Shown: piece by piece, positions 49,023 to 57,147 of the stretch | Layout of the letters: the number at the start of each line of letters is the position of its first letter | Position numbering within the stretch: position 1 is the first letter of the stretch | NCBI GenBank assembly: GCA_003240735.1 | Contig: QFNE01000009.1 | Coordinates: 1 to 64,000, forward strand | Direction: 5' to 3' | DNA: 64,000 nucleotides | Source of the DNA: Paracoccus denitrificans | GTDB taxonomy: Bacteria > Pseudomonadota > Alphaproteobacteria > Rhodobacterales > Rhodobacteraceae | The notes under the pieces: generated by a model | The model's input: only the letters and a program-made list of their open reading frames with translations | Database searches by the model: none | Told to the model about the DNA's origin: nothing | Made by a program: the position numbers and the translations under genes

Positions 49023-50051
49023 ATGACCCGACTATTGCCCACCTCGACCGCGGGAAGCCTGCCGAAACCCGCATGGCTTGCGCAGCCCGAAACGTTGTGG
49101 TCGCCCTGGAAGCTGTCCGGTGACGAGCTGCGCGAGGGGAAGGAAGACGCCTTGCGCATCGCGCTGAACGATCAACGGCTGGCCGGGATCGACATCGTCA
49201 GCGACGGCGAACAGACCCGCCAGCATTTCGTGACCACATTCATCGAACATCTGGACGGGGTGGATTTCGAAAAGCGCGAAACCGTCACCATCCGCAACCG
49301 CTATGAAGCAAGCGTGCCGACGGTGGTGGGCGCGGTGTCACGGCAGAAGTCGGTCTTTGTCGAGGATGCGAAGTTCCTGCGCGCGCAGACCGACCAGCCG
49401 ATCAAATGGGCGCTGCCCGGTCCGATGACGATGATCGATACGCTGTACGACGCCCATTACAAAAGCCGCGAAAAGCTGGCCTGGGAGTTCGCGAAGATCC
49501 TGAACGAGGAGGCCAGGGAGCTGGCCGCCGTCGGGGTCGACATCATCCAGTTCGATGAGCCTGCGTTCAATGTCTTCTTCGACGAGGTAAACGACTGGGG
49601 GATCGCCGCTTTGGAACGTGCCGCCGAAGGGCTGTCGTGCGAAACCGGGGTCCACATCTGCTATGGCTATGGGATCAAGGCCAACACGGATTGGAAAAAG
49701 ACCTTGGGCGAGGAATGGCGGCAGTACGAATTCGTCTTTCCCAAGCTGCAGGCGTCCAGCATCGATATCGTGTCGCTGGAATGCCAGCACTCTCGTGTGC
49801 CGATGGACCTGATCGAGCTTCTGCGGGGCAAGAAGGTGATGGTCGGCGCGATCGATGTGGCCACCGAAACCGTCGAGTCGCCCGAAGAGGTCGCGGACGT
49901 TCTGCGCAAGGCGCTGCAGTTCGTGGATGCCGACAAGCTTTATCCCTGCACCAACTGTGGGATGGCGCCGCTGCCGCGTCCGGTCGCGATGGCCAAGCTG
50001 CGTGCGCTGACCGCCGGCGCAGACATCATCCGGCGCGAACTGGGGGCATGA
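49023..50051 (+). CDS. mesD: Folate-independent, B12-independent methionine synthase (core-MetE type, MesD)
   Basis: The 342-residue protein equals the C-terminal catalytic half of MetE and lacks its N-terminal folate-binding half. The zinc ligands of MetE are visible: H211 and C213 in VHICYG, E253 in SLECQHS and C312 in TNCGM. The homocysteine-binding region has IDIVSDGEQTRQ near residue 57 and DIIQFDEPAF near residue 176. AAGGAG precedes the ATG. Being 29 bases after mesX and under a cobalamin riboswitch, it should make methionine when B12-dependent MetH cannot work. The methyl donor is not known. Confidence 0.87.
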   Translation: MTRLLPTSTAGSLPKPAWLAQPETLWSPWKLSGDELREGKEDALRIALNDQRLAGIDIVSDGEQTRQHFVTTFIEHLDGVDFEKRETVTIRNRYEASVPTVVGAVSRQKSVFVEDAKFLRAQTDQPIKWALPGPMTMIDTLYDAHYKSREKLAWEFAKILNEEARELAAVGVDIIQFDEPAFNVFFDEVNDWGIAALERAAEGLSCETGVHICYGYGIKANTDWKKTLGEEWRQYEFVFPKLQASSIDIVSLECQHSRVPMDLIELLRGKKVMVGAIDVATETVESPEEVADVLRKALQFVDADKLYPCTNCGMAPLPRPVAMAKLRALTAGADIIRRELGA

Positions 50052-50220
50052 GCCTGACGCTTGCGGCCTGAGCGCTGTTGGCTGTTGGCTGTGGGGCAGG
50101 GTGGCGCGATGGCGGGGTGACGGGTATGTAATGGGTTCTGACCTTCTGCGTGCCGCGTCGCCCGAGGGGTCGCAACCCGCCGCAATCCCCCCGCCATCCG
50201 TCGCGGGCATGAGGTCTCCG

Positions 50221-51141
50221 ATGACATCCAGTGCCGTGATCCGGGCCCTTTGCGATGACGCGCAGCTGACTGCGGGGTCGTTCATCGTGACGGTCTATGG
50301 CGACGTCGTGGTGCCGCGGGGCGAGGTCTTGTGGATGGGCAGCCTGATCGAGGTCTGCGCGCAGGTCGGTATCAGCGAAAATCTGGTGCGGACGGCGGTG
50401 TCGCGTCTGGTCTCTGCCGGGCGGCTGGAGGGAGAGCGTGCGGGGCGGCGCAGCTTTTACCGGCTGGCCCCGGCGGCCCGGGACGAATTCGCGGGGGCCG
50501 AGCGGTTGCTGTATGCGCCGCCGGTGTCCGACGCCGCGGCCAACGGCGCCGGTGCGCCGCAGGGGTGGCGGCTGGTGCAGGGTGCGGGGATGGCCGACGA
50601 CGCGCTGCGGCGCGCAGGATTTGGCCGGTTGGGCGGGGACGTCTGGATCGCCCCCGACCGCGGCCAACAGATCAAGGGTGCCAGCGTGACGATGACCGCG
50701 GCCCCGGTCGGCGATTCGCGCGCCTTGGCTGCATGCTGGGATCTTGAGCCGATCGCTGCGGGATATGCGCGGCTGGTCGGTCGGTTTGCGCCGCTGGCCG
50801 CGCAGCCGATGACGGAGGGGGCGGATGCGCTGATGGCGCGTCTGCTGCTGGTCGATGCCTATCGGGCGGTGCTGCTGCGCGACCCGCGGCTGCCGCCGGA
50901 TGCATTGCCGCCGGATTGGCCCGGTCACACGGCGGCCGCGCTTTTTCGCAAGCTTTACCTTGGCTTGTCCCCACAGGCTGACGCCGAGGTGGCCCAGTGG
51001 CTGCTGGGAGAGCGGCATAATCTGCCCGCCGAAACTCCGCGCACGCAAGCGCGGCTGGACGCGCTGACTGGCGCGCCGCCGGATGGCGGTTCGCAGCCCG
51101 TTCTTCGGACACGTGCAGACGGAAACATTACACAAAGCTGA
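50221..51141 (+). CDS. paaX: PaaX family repressor of phenylacetate catabolism
   Basis: The 306-residue protein has the PaaX arrangement: an N-terminal winged helix (GEVLWMGSLIEVCAQVGISENLVRTAVSRLVSAG, split between the recognition helix and wing, near residue 38), a central PaaX domain and a C-terminal PaaX_C domain. Family members bind phenylacetyl-CoA and release their operator. GAGGT lies six bases before the ATG at 50221; upstream frames are not convincing. It is directly upstream of paaJ and on the same strand, with an inverted repeat overlapping its last codons. It may therefore control the paa operon and itself. A second regulator of the pathway (TetR-type) sits at 59275. Confidence 0.87.
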   Translation: MTSSAVIRALCDDAQLTAGSFIVTVYGDVVVPRGEVLWMGSLIEVCAQVGISENLVRTAVSRLVSAGRLEGERAGRRSFYRLAPAARDEFAGAERLLYAPPVSDAAANGAGAPQGWRLVQGAGMADDALRRAGFGRLGGDVWIAPDRGQQIKGASVTMTAAPVGDSRALAACWDLEPIAAGYARLVGRFAPLAAQPMTEGADALMARLLLVDAYRAVLLRDPRLPPDALPPDWPGHTAAALFRKLYLGLSPQADAEVAQWLLGERHNLPAETPRTQARLDALTGAPPDGGSQPVLRTRADGNITQS

Positions 51142-51165
51142 AATACCCCCTTCCCAGTGTAATGT
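51125..51165. promoter_or_regulatory. Widely spaced inverted repeat, candidate PaaX operator
   Basis: ACATTACAC (51125-51133) and GTGTAATGT (51157-51165) are perfect inverted repeats with centres 32 bases, about three helical turns, apart. The left arm lies in the last codons of paaX and the right arm lies between the -35 and -10 boxes of the probable paaJ promoter. This differs from the E. coli PaaX site. Confidence 0.55.
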
Positions 51166-51179
51166 CTGAGTGCTATATC
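51151..51179 (+). promoter_or_regulatory. Probable sigma-70 promoter of the paaJ-paaZ operon
   Basis: TTCCCA (51151-51156) and TATATC (51174-51179) are 17 bases apart, with TG one base before the -10 box (extended -10). It lies 71 bases before paaJ. The candidate PaaX repeat overlaps the spacer. Confidence 0.5.
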
Positions 51180-51249
51180 TGTCTCCACGGGCCCGGGTTG
51201 GGAGACCTGCGCCCTTTTCGCATTCGACCAACGGGAGATGGGCAGGCAC

Positions 51250-52455
51250 ATGCGGGATGCATTTATCTGTGACGCAGTCAGAACGCCGGTCGGGCGTTAT
51301 GGCGGGGGTTTGTCCACGGTGCGTGCGGACGATCTGGCGGCGCTGCCACTGAGCGCGCTGCGCGATCGTCACCCCGATGCCGACTGGTCCGCGGTCGACG
51401 ATGTCATTATGGGCTGCGCCAACCAGGCGGGGGAAGACAACCGTAACGTCGCCCGGATGGCGGTCTTGCTGTCGGGTCTGCCGGTGAATGTGCCAGCCAC
51501 CACCATCAACCGTCTGTGCGGGTCGGGCATGGATGCCGTCGGGCTGGCGGCACGGTCGATCCGCGCCGGGGATTGCGAGTTCATGATCGCCGGCGGGGTC
51601 GAGAGCATGACCCGCGCGCCGTTTGTCATGCCCAAGGCGGACAGCGCGTTTTCACGTGCGAACGCGGTTTACGACACGACCATCGGCTGGCGGTTTCCGA
51701 ACCCCGCGCTGAAGGCCGCGTTCGGGACCGACTCGATGCCCGAAACGGCCGACAATGTCGCCGCCGACTGGGGCGTCAGCCGCGAAGATCAGGACGCATT
51801 TGCCGCCCGGTCGCAGGATCGCTGGGCCGCCGCGCAGGAAGCGGGGATCTTTCAGGACGAGATCATCCCGGTCCGAATTCCGCAGAAGAAAGGCGAGCCG
51901 ATCGTCTTCGACACCGACGAACATCCTCGCCCCGGTACAACGGTCGAAACGCTGGCCCGCCTGAAGGGCGTCAACGGCCCGGGGCTTACGGTAACGGCCG
52001 GCAACGCCAGCGGCGTGAATGACGGGGCAGCCGCGCTGGCCATCCTGTCCGAGCGCGCCGCACAGGCAAACGGGTTTGTCCCAAAGGCCCGCATCGTGGC
52101 CATGGCCGCCGCCGGTGTCGAGCCGCGGGTGATGGGGATCGGCCCTGTCCCGGCCACGCGCAAGGTGCTGGCCATCGCAGGGCTGACGCTGGACCAGATG
52201 GATGTCATCGAACTGAACGAGGCATTCGCTGCACAGGGGCTGGCGGTCGTGCGCGACCTTGGGCTGGCCGACGATGATGCGCGCGTGAACGCCAATGGCG
52301 GTGCCATTGCCATCGGCCATCCGTTGGGGATGTCAGGCGCCCGTCTGGTGATGACCGCGACCTATCAGCTGCAACGCACGGGCGGGCGCTATGCGTTGTG
52401 TACGATGTGCGTTGGCGTGGGTCAGGGCATCGCAATCATTCTTGAACGTGTTTGA
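51250..52455 (+). CDS. paaJ: 3-oxoadipyl-CoA/3-oxo-5,6-dehydrosuberyl-CoA thiolase
   Basis: The 401-residue thiolase has the active cysteine C90 in NRLCGSGMDAV, the GHPLGMSGAR histidine region near residue 357 and CVGVGQGIA with the second cysteine near residue 387. The opening FICDAVRTPVGRYGGGLSTVRADDL closely follows the PcaF/PaaJ subgroup. In the phenylacetate pathway PaaJ acts twice, on 3-oxo-5,6-dehydrosuberyl-CoA and on 3-oxoadipyl-CoA. The ATG at 51250 is preferred; an in-frame ATG at 51238 lies directly on GGGAG with no spacing. It is the first gene of the paa operon and is 18 bases before paaA. Confidence 0.9.
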   Translation: MRDAFICDAVRTPVGRYGGGLSTVRADDLAALPLSALRDRHPDADWSAVDDVIMGCANQAGEDNRNVARMAVLLSGLPVNVPATTINRLCGSGMDAVGLAARSIRAGDCEFMIAGGVESMTRAPFVMPKADSAFSRANAVYDTTIGWRFPNPALKAAFGTDSMPETADNVAADWGVSREDQDAFAARSQDRWAAAQEAGIFQDEIIPVRIPQKKGEPIVFDTDEHPRPGTTVETLARLKGVNGPGLTVTAGNASGVNDGAAALAILSERAAQANGFVPKARIVAMAAAGVEPRVMGIGPVPATRKVLAIAGLTLDQMDVIELNEAFAAQGLAVVRDLGLADDDARVNANGGAIAIGHPLGMSGARLVMTATYQLQRTGGRYALCTMCVGVGQGIAIILERV

Positions 52456-52473
52456 GATCGGAAAGGAACAGCT

Positions 52474-53460
52474 ATGTATGCACAGCTTGTAAAGTCCGAA
52501 GGATCGAAATCCCGGGACGAGATGACGCCACAGGATCTGGCGTTTCAGGATCGCATCGACCGGGGCGAGAAGATCGAGCCCAAGGAATGGATGCCCGAAG
52601 GGTATCGCAAGACGCTGATCCGTCAGATGGGCCAGCACGCCCATTCCGAAATCGTCGGTCAGCTGCCCGAAGGCAACTGGATCACCCGTGCCCCCACGCT
52701 GGAACGCAAGGCGATCCTGCTGGCCAAGGTGCAAGACGAGGCCGGTCACGGGCTGTATCTGTATTCTGCCGCCGAAACGCTGGGCATCAGCCGCGATGAG
52801 CTGCTGGAAAAGCTGCATTCGGGCGACATGAAATATTCGTCGATCTTCAACTATCCGACGCTGACATGGGCCGACATGGGCGCAGTCGGCTGGCTGGTCG
52901 ATGGCGCGGCGATCATGAACCAGGTGCCGCTGCAGCGGACGTCGTACGGCCCTTACAGCCGGGCGATGATCCGCATCTGCAAGGAGGAAAGTTTCCACCA
53001 GCGGCAGGGCTATGACATCATGATGAAGATGTGCGCCGGCACGCCTGAACAGAAGGCCATGGCACAGGATGCGCTGAACCGGTTCTGGTATCCCGCCTTG
53101 ATGATGTTTGGGCCGTCGGACAAGGACTCGGTCCATTCGGCGCAGTCGATGGCGTGGAAGATCAAGATGAACACCAATGACGAGCTGCGTCAGAAGTTCG
53201 TCGACCAGACCGTACCGCAGGCCGAGTATCTGGGTCTGACCGTGCCGGATGATCAGCTGGTCTGGAACGACGACAAGGGCGGCTATGATTTCAGCGAGCC
53301 TGACTGGTCGGAATTCTATGCCGTGATCGCGGGCAACGGGCCCTGCAACGCGGAACGTCTGGGCGCGCGCGTCAAGGCGTGGGACGACGGCGCGTGGTTC
53401 CGTGACGGGCTGATGGCGCATGCCGAGAAAACGGCCGCTCGGCGCATCGCCGCAGAGTGA
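52474..53460 (+). CDS. paaA: Phenylacetyl-CoA epoxidase, catalytic subunit PaaA
   Basis: The 328-residue protein is the oxygenase subunit of the PaaABC(D)E multicomponent monooxygenase. The diiron site is visible as glutamate in HAHSEIVGQ near residue 64, DEAGH near residue 90 and KEESFH near residue 173, which give the E/ExxH pattern in both halves. It epoxidises the aromatic ring of phenylacetyl-CoA to 1,2-epoxyphenylacetyl-CoA with O2. AAAGGAAC precedes the ATG. The gene is followed by paaB after 83 bases, which hold no obvious terminator. Confidence 0.97.
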   Translation: MYAQLVKSEGSKSRDEMTPQDLAFQDRIDRGEKIEPKEWMPEGYRKTLIRQMGQHAHSEIVGQLPEGNWITRAPTLERKAILLAKVQDEAGHGLYLYSAAETLGISRDELLEKLHSGDMKYSSIFNYPTLTWADMGAVGWLVDGAAIMNQVPLQRTSYGPYSRAMIRICKEESFHQRQGYDIMMKMCAGTPEQKAMAQDALNRFWYPALMMFGPSDKDSVHSAQSMAWKIKMNTNDELRQKFVDQTVPQAEYLGLTVPDDQLVWNDDKGGYDFSEPDWSEFYAVIAGNGPCNAERLGARVKAWDDGAWFRDGLMAHAEKTAARRIAAE

Positions 53461-53543
53461 TCCAGCGCAATCCGGCGTGATCTTTCGGTGGCCCGATCCG
53501 GGCCGCTGATCCCGCACCCCAGCATTTGGCAAGGAAACCAGAC

Positions 53544-53828
53544 ATGTCCAACGAATGGCCGCTTTGGGAAATCTTCATCCGTGGTCAGCACGGCCTGAAC
53601 CACCGCCATGTCGGTTCGCTGCATGCGCCCGATGCCGAAATGGCGATCCGCAACGCGCGCGACGTCTATACCCGCCGCAACGAGGGCGTTTCGATCTGGG
53701 TGGTGCCGTCGAACGCGATCACCGCATCGTCGCCGTCCGAAAAGGGGCCGTTGTTCGATCCGGCCAGCAGCAAGGTGTATCGGCACCCCACCTTCTTCGA
53801 TATTCCTGAAGAAATCGGGCATATGTGA
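53544..53828 (+). CDS. paaB: Phenylacetyl-CoA epoxidase subunit PaaB
   Basis: The 94-residue protein shows the conserved PaaB start WPLWEIFIRGQHGLNHRHVGS and LHAPDAEMAIRNARDVYTRR, and ends with the IPEEIGHM tail. PaaB is a small structural subunit of the epoxidase. The ATG at 53544 follows AAGGAAA. Its stop overlaps the paaC start. Confidence 0.95.
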   Translation: MSNEWPLWEIFIRGQHGLNHRHVGSLHAPDAEMAIRNARDVYTRRNEGVSIWVVPSNAITASSPSEKGPLFDPASSKVYRHPTFFDIPEEIGHM

Positions 53829-54616
53829 TGGGCACGTCGCTGGAAGCCGTGGATCGGGCCGCGTTCACCGACTGGCTGTGCCGGGTCGGGGACAATGCGC
53901 TGATCCTGGGTCATCGCGTGTCCGAATGGTGTGGGCATGGTCCTGCGCTGGAAGAAGACATCGCGCTGGCCAATCAGGCGCTGGACCTGATCGGGCAATG
54001 TCAGCTGTGGCTGGCGCTTGCCGCCGAGGTCGAAGGGCAGGGCCGGTCGGCCGACGATCTGGCCTTTCTGCGTGACGCGGGTGCGTTTCGCAACGTGCTG
54101 CTGGTAGAGCGCCCGAACGGAGATTTCGGCGACACGCTGATACGGCAATTCCTGTTTGACGCGTTCCATCTGGAACTGCTGCGCGGTCTTGCCCGCTCGA
54201 CCGACCCGCGGGTTGCCGAGATCGCCGGGAAGGCGGTGAAGGAAGTCGCCTATCATCTGGAACGCTCGGCCGATCTGGTGGTGCGTCTGGGGGACGGCAG
54301 CGCGGAAAGCCATGACCGGATGCAGAAGGCGCTGGACCGGCTGTACCCCTATACCGGCGAGATGTTCGTCGACGATGCCGTTGACCGGCAGATGGCGGAC
54401 GCCGGGATTGCACCGCTGCCCTCCAGCCTGCGGTCTGAGTGGGAGCGGACCGTGTCCGAGGTGCTGGACGCCGCCACGCTGACGATCCCGGGTGATGTCT
54501 GGCAGCACGGCGTCAAGGGGGCAGGGGGCAAGACCGGGGTTCACAGCGAACATCTGGGCTATATCCTGGCTGAGATGCAGTTCCTGCAGCGCGCCTATCC
54601 CGGCGCCCGCTGGTAA
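53828..54616 (+). CDS. paaC: Phenylacetyl-CoA epoxidase structural subunit PaaC
   Basis: The 262-residue protein is a ferritin-fold paralogue of PaaA that lacks a metal site; PaaC is required for the PaaA core. EEDIALANQALDLIGQ near residue 39 and KEVAYHLERSADLVVRLGDG near residue 138 are typical. The ATG at 53828 shares its A with the paaB stop. paaD begins four bases after its stop. The sequence is ordinary for the family. Confidence 0.95.
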   Translation: MGTSLEAVDRAAFTDWLCRVGDNALILGHRVSEWCGHGPALEEDIALANQALDLIGQCQLWLALAAEVEGQGRSADDLAFLRDAGAFRNVLLVERPNGDFGDTLIRQFLFDAFHLELLRGLARSTDPRVAEIAGKAVKEVAYHLERSADLVVRLGDGSAESHDRMQKALDRLYPYTGEMFVDDAVDRQMADAGIAPLPSSLRSEWERTVSEVLDAATLTIPGDVWQHGVKGAGGKTGVHSEHLGYILAEMQFLQRAYPGARW

Positions 54617-54620
54617 CGTG

Positions 54621-55145
54621 ATGGCGGGCGCGCATCCTGACGTGGCAGAGGTCTGGGACTGGTTGTCCCAGGTCCCCGACCCCGAGATTCCGGTCATAAG
54701 CCTGACCGATCTGGGGATCATCCGCGACGTCGCGTGGCAGGACGACACGCTGGTGGTGACGGTCACACCGACCTATTCGGGCTGTCCGGCCACGACCATC
54801 ATCAATCTGGATATCGAAACCGCGCTGAACGACAGGGGCGTGGAAAATGTCCGGTTGGAGCGTCGCCTGTCTCCGCCCTGGACCACGGACTGGCTGACCG
54901 CCGAGGGACGCGAGAAGTTGCGCGCCTATGGCATCGCGCCGCCGATCGACGGCACCGCCCCCGACGGGCGGCTGGCCGGTCGGATCGCGCGGCTGGCACA
55001 CGGGGGCGCGAACGCCACCCCGGCCTGCCCCCGCTGTGGATCGGTGCACACCGAACGGTTGTCGCAGGCGGGCTCTACGCCCTGCAAGGCCAGCTGGCGC
55101 TGCACCGACTGCCTTGAACCCTTTGATTATTTCAAGTGCATCTAG
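54621..55145 (+). CDS. paaD: PaaD, DUF59/MIP18-type Fe-S maturation protein of the epoxidase
   Basis: The 174-residue protein has an N-terminal DUF59 domain (VPDPEIPVISLTDLGIIRDV near residue 18, PTYSGCPAT with the conserved cysteine near residue 52) and a C-terminal zinc ribbon, CPRCGSVHTERL followed by CTDCLEPFDYFKC. PaaD is thought to help assemble the metal centres of the epoxidase or its reductase. An adjacent in-frame GTG at 54618 is an alternative start. It follows paaC by four bases. Confidence 0.94.
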   Translation: MAGAHPDVAEVWDWLSQVPDPEIPVISLTDLGIIRDVAWQDDTLVVTVTPTYSGCPATTIINLDIETALNDRGVENVRLERRLSPPWTTDWLTAEGREKLRAYGIAPPIDGTAPDGRLAGRIARLAHGGANATPACPRCGSVHTERLSQAGSTPCKASWRCTDCLEPFDYFKCI

Positions 55146-55174
55146 GGATGTACGGGAAAAGGACGCATACCTGA

Positions 55175-56251
55175 ATGGCACGCTTTCATCCGCTGACAGT
55201 GACCGATGTGCGCCGCGACACACGCGACGCCGTGGTGGTCACGCTTCGTCCCCGGGACGAGGATCTTGGTCTGTTCGATTTCACGCAAGGCCAGTACCTG
55301 ACCTTTCGCCGCGATTTTGATGGCGAAGAGCTGCGCCGCAGCTATTCGATCTGTGCCGGCAAGGATGACGGGTTTCTGCAGGTCGGCATCAAGCGCGTCG
55401 ATGGCGGTGCGTTCAGCACATGGGTCAACGACAATCTGGCGCCCGGGGACATGCTGGACGCCATGCCGCCGATGGGCAAGTTCTTCATCCCGCTGGAGGT
55501 GGACAAGGCCAAGCAGTATCTGGGGCTGGCGGGCGGGTCCGGGATCACGCCGGTGCTGTCGATCATCAAGACGACACTGCAACGCGAACCCTTGTCACGC
55601 TTTACGCTGGTCTATTCCAACCGCCAGATCAGCTCGATCATGTTTCGCGAAGAGCTTGAGGACCTGAAGAACCGGTATCTGGGCCGGTTGTCGGTGATCC
55701 ATATCCTGGAACAGGAAGGGCAGGACATCGACCTGTTCACCGGTCGGATCGATGCCGAGAAGATGTCCGGCCTGTTTCAGCACTGGCTGGACGCATCTGC
55801 GATCGACACCGCCTTCATCTGCGGACCCGAGCCGATGATGCTGGCCATTGCGCAGTCGCTGCGCGACCACGGGTTGCGCGACGATCAGATCAAGTTCGAG
55901 CTGTTCGCCAGCGGCCAGCCGGGTCGGGCCAAGGCGCGCGCGGTGTCGCGAACCGCCCCGGTGGCGGGGACGGGCGTGCAGGCCACTGTGACGCTGGACG
56001 GCACCACCCGCAGTTTCGAAATGACCCGCGGCGGCGAGACGATCCTGGAGGCGGCGATCGCTGCCAGCCTTGATGCGCCCTATTCGTGCAAGGCCGGGGT
56101 CTGTTCGACATGCCGATGCAAAGTGCTGGAGGGTGAGGCCGAGATGGCCGTCAACCACGCGCTGGAAGATTACGAGGTGCGTGCCGGCTATGTGCTGTCG
56201 TGTCAGGCCACGCCCCTGAGCGACCGCATCGTCGTCACCTACGACGAATGA
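55175..56251 (+). CDS. paaE: Phenylacetyl-CoA epoxidase reductase PaaE
   Basis: The 358-residue protein joins an FNR-type FAD/NADPH module (RRSYSICAG near residue 53, GGSGITPVLSI near residue 119, CGPEPMM near residue 215) to a C-terminal plant-type 2Fe-2S ferredoxin domain (SCKAGVCSTCRCKV near residue 305 and CQA near residue 347). It feeds electrons from NADPH to PaaA. It starts 29 bases after paaD and is followed after 14 bases by the extra PaaA/PaaC-like gene. Confidence 0.96.
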   Translation: MARFHPLTVTDVRRDTRDAVVVTLRPRDEDLGLFDFTQGQYLTFRRDFDGEELRRSYSICAGKDDGFLQVGIKRVDGGAFSTWVNDNLAPGDMLDAMPPMGKFFIPLEVDKAKQYLGLAGGSGITPVLSIIKTTLQREPLSRFTLVYSNRQISSIMFREELEDLKNRYLGRLSVIHILEQEGQDIDLFTGRIDAEKMSGLFQHWLDASAIDTAFICGPEPMMLAIAQSLRDHGLRDDQIKFELFASGQPGRAKARAVSRTAPVAGTGVQATVTLDGTTRSFEMTRGGETILEAAIAASLDAPYSCKAGVCSTCRCKVLEGEAEMAVNHALEDYEVRAGYVLSCQATPLSDRIVVTYDE

Positions 56252-56265
56252 CAGGGGGCCGACAC

Positions 56266-57036
56266 ATGTCCGACGACACCATGCCGATCGAAGACTACAT
56301 CGCCCAAGGGGGTGTGCTGACCGCCCCCGAGAACATGCCCGCCCGTTACCGGGGCGAGATGATGCGGTTGATGTCGTCCTTCGTTGACAGCGAACTGTCG
56401 GCCTCGGCCGGGTTTGCCGACGCGATCAACCTGGCCCCCGCCATCCGAGAGCGGATCGCGGCCAGCCGGATCACGCTGGAAAAGGCCGATCACGCGCTGC
56501 GCGTCCTGCAGGTCATGGAAGGCTTCGGCACCGATCTTCGGCGATATCAGGCCAGTCATGACTGGTCGGCCCGGCTGACGCGGGATGCCGATCTGGGACC
56601 TGCGCGCACCGGGACGGACAACCGTCTGGCGGTGTTTCATTATCCGCTGAACGGCTGGACCGACGCGGTGGTCATGAACGTGCTGCAGGGTCTGGCAACC
56701 GAGGTCCAGATGGAGGAGCTGACGCGCGTCTCCTATGGCCCGCTGGCCGATGTCTTCCGCGACATCGCCCCCCGAGAGGCGCAGCATGTCGACATGGGCA
56801 TCAAGGGATTGTCGCGCATAATCACCGAGCCTGACGGCCGCGATGGGGCGGTCACGGCCATAACCTATTGGCGCCCACGGGTTGCCGCCACCTTTGGGGT
56901 CGCAAGCTCTCAGCGGTTCGGGACGCTGCAGAAATTCGGGCTGCGTCACACCTCGAACGAAGACCTTCTGGCGCGGTGGGAGCGGCTGGTCGAGGCGCGC
57001 CTTGCGCCCATGGGTCTGACCGTCAGCACCGCCTGA
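56266..57036 (+). CDS. Additional PaaA/PaaC family ferritin-fold protein of unknown role
   Basis: The 256-residue protein belongs to the phenylacetate epoxidase A/C family but is neither PaaA nor PaaC, both of which are present. The second half has an intact EAQH (ExxH) at residues near 176 and an upstream glutamate in EVQMEELTR. The first half has SELSAS and LEKADH, so a lysine takes the ExxH glutamate position and a complete diiron site is doubtful. It may be a third ferritin-fold component of the epoxidase, a regulator of its activity, or a monooxygenase for another acyl-CoA. CAGGGGG precedes the ATG, and the gene lies between paaE and paaZ on the same strand. Confidence 0.75.
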   Translation: MSDDTMPIEDYIAQGGVLTAPENMPARYRGEMMRLMSSFVDSELSASAGFADAINLAPAIRERIAASRITLEKADHALRVLQVMEGFGTDLRRYQASHDWSARLTRDADLGPARTGTDNRLAVFHYPLNGWTDAVVMNVLQGLATEVQMEELTRVSYGPLADVFRDIAPREAQHVDMGIKGLSRIITEPDGRDGAVTAITYWRPRVAATFGVASSQRFGTLQKFGLRHTSNEDLLARWERLVEARLAPMGLTVSTA

Positions 57037-57147
57037 CGACCCCGCACCGCCGCGCCCGACCCGACAGGCCACGACACGGGCACACATCAGCCGGCATCAG
57101 TGCGGCGATGTCCCGAATTCACGAATGACTGCATCCAAGGAAACATC

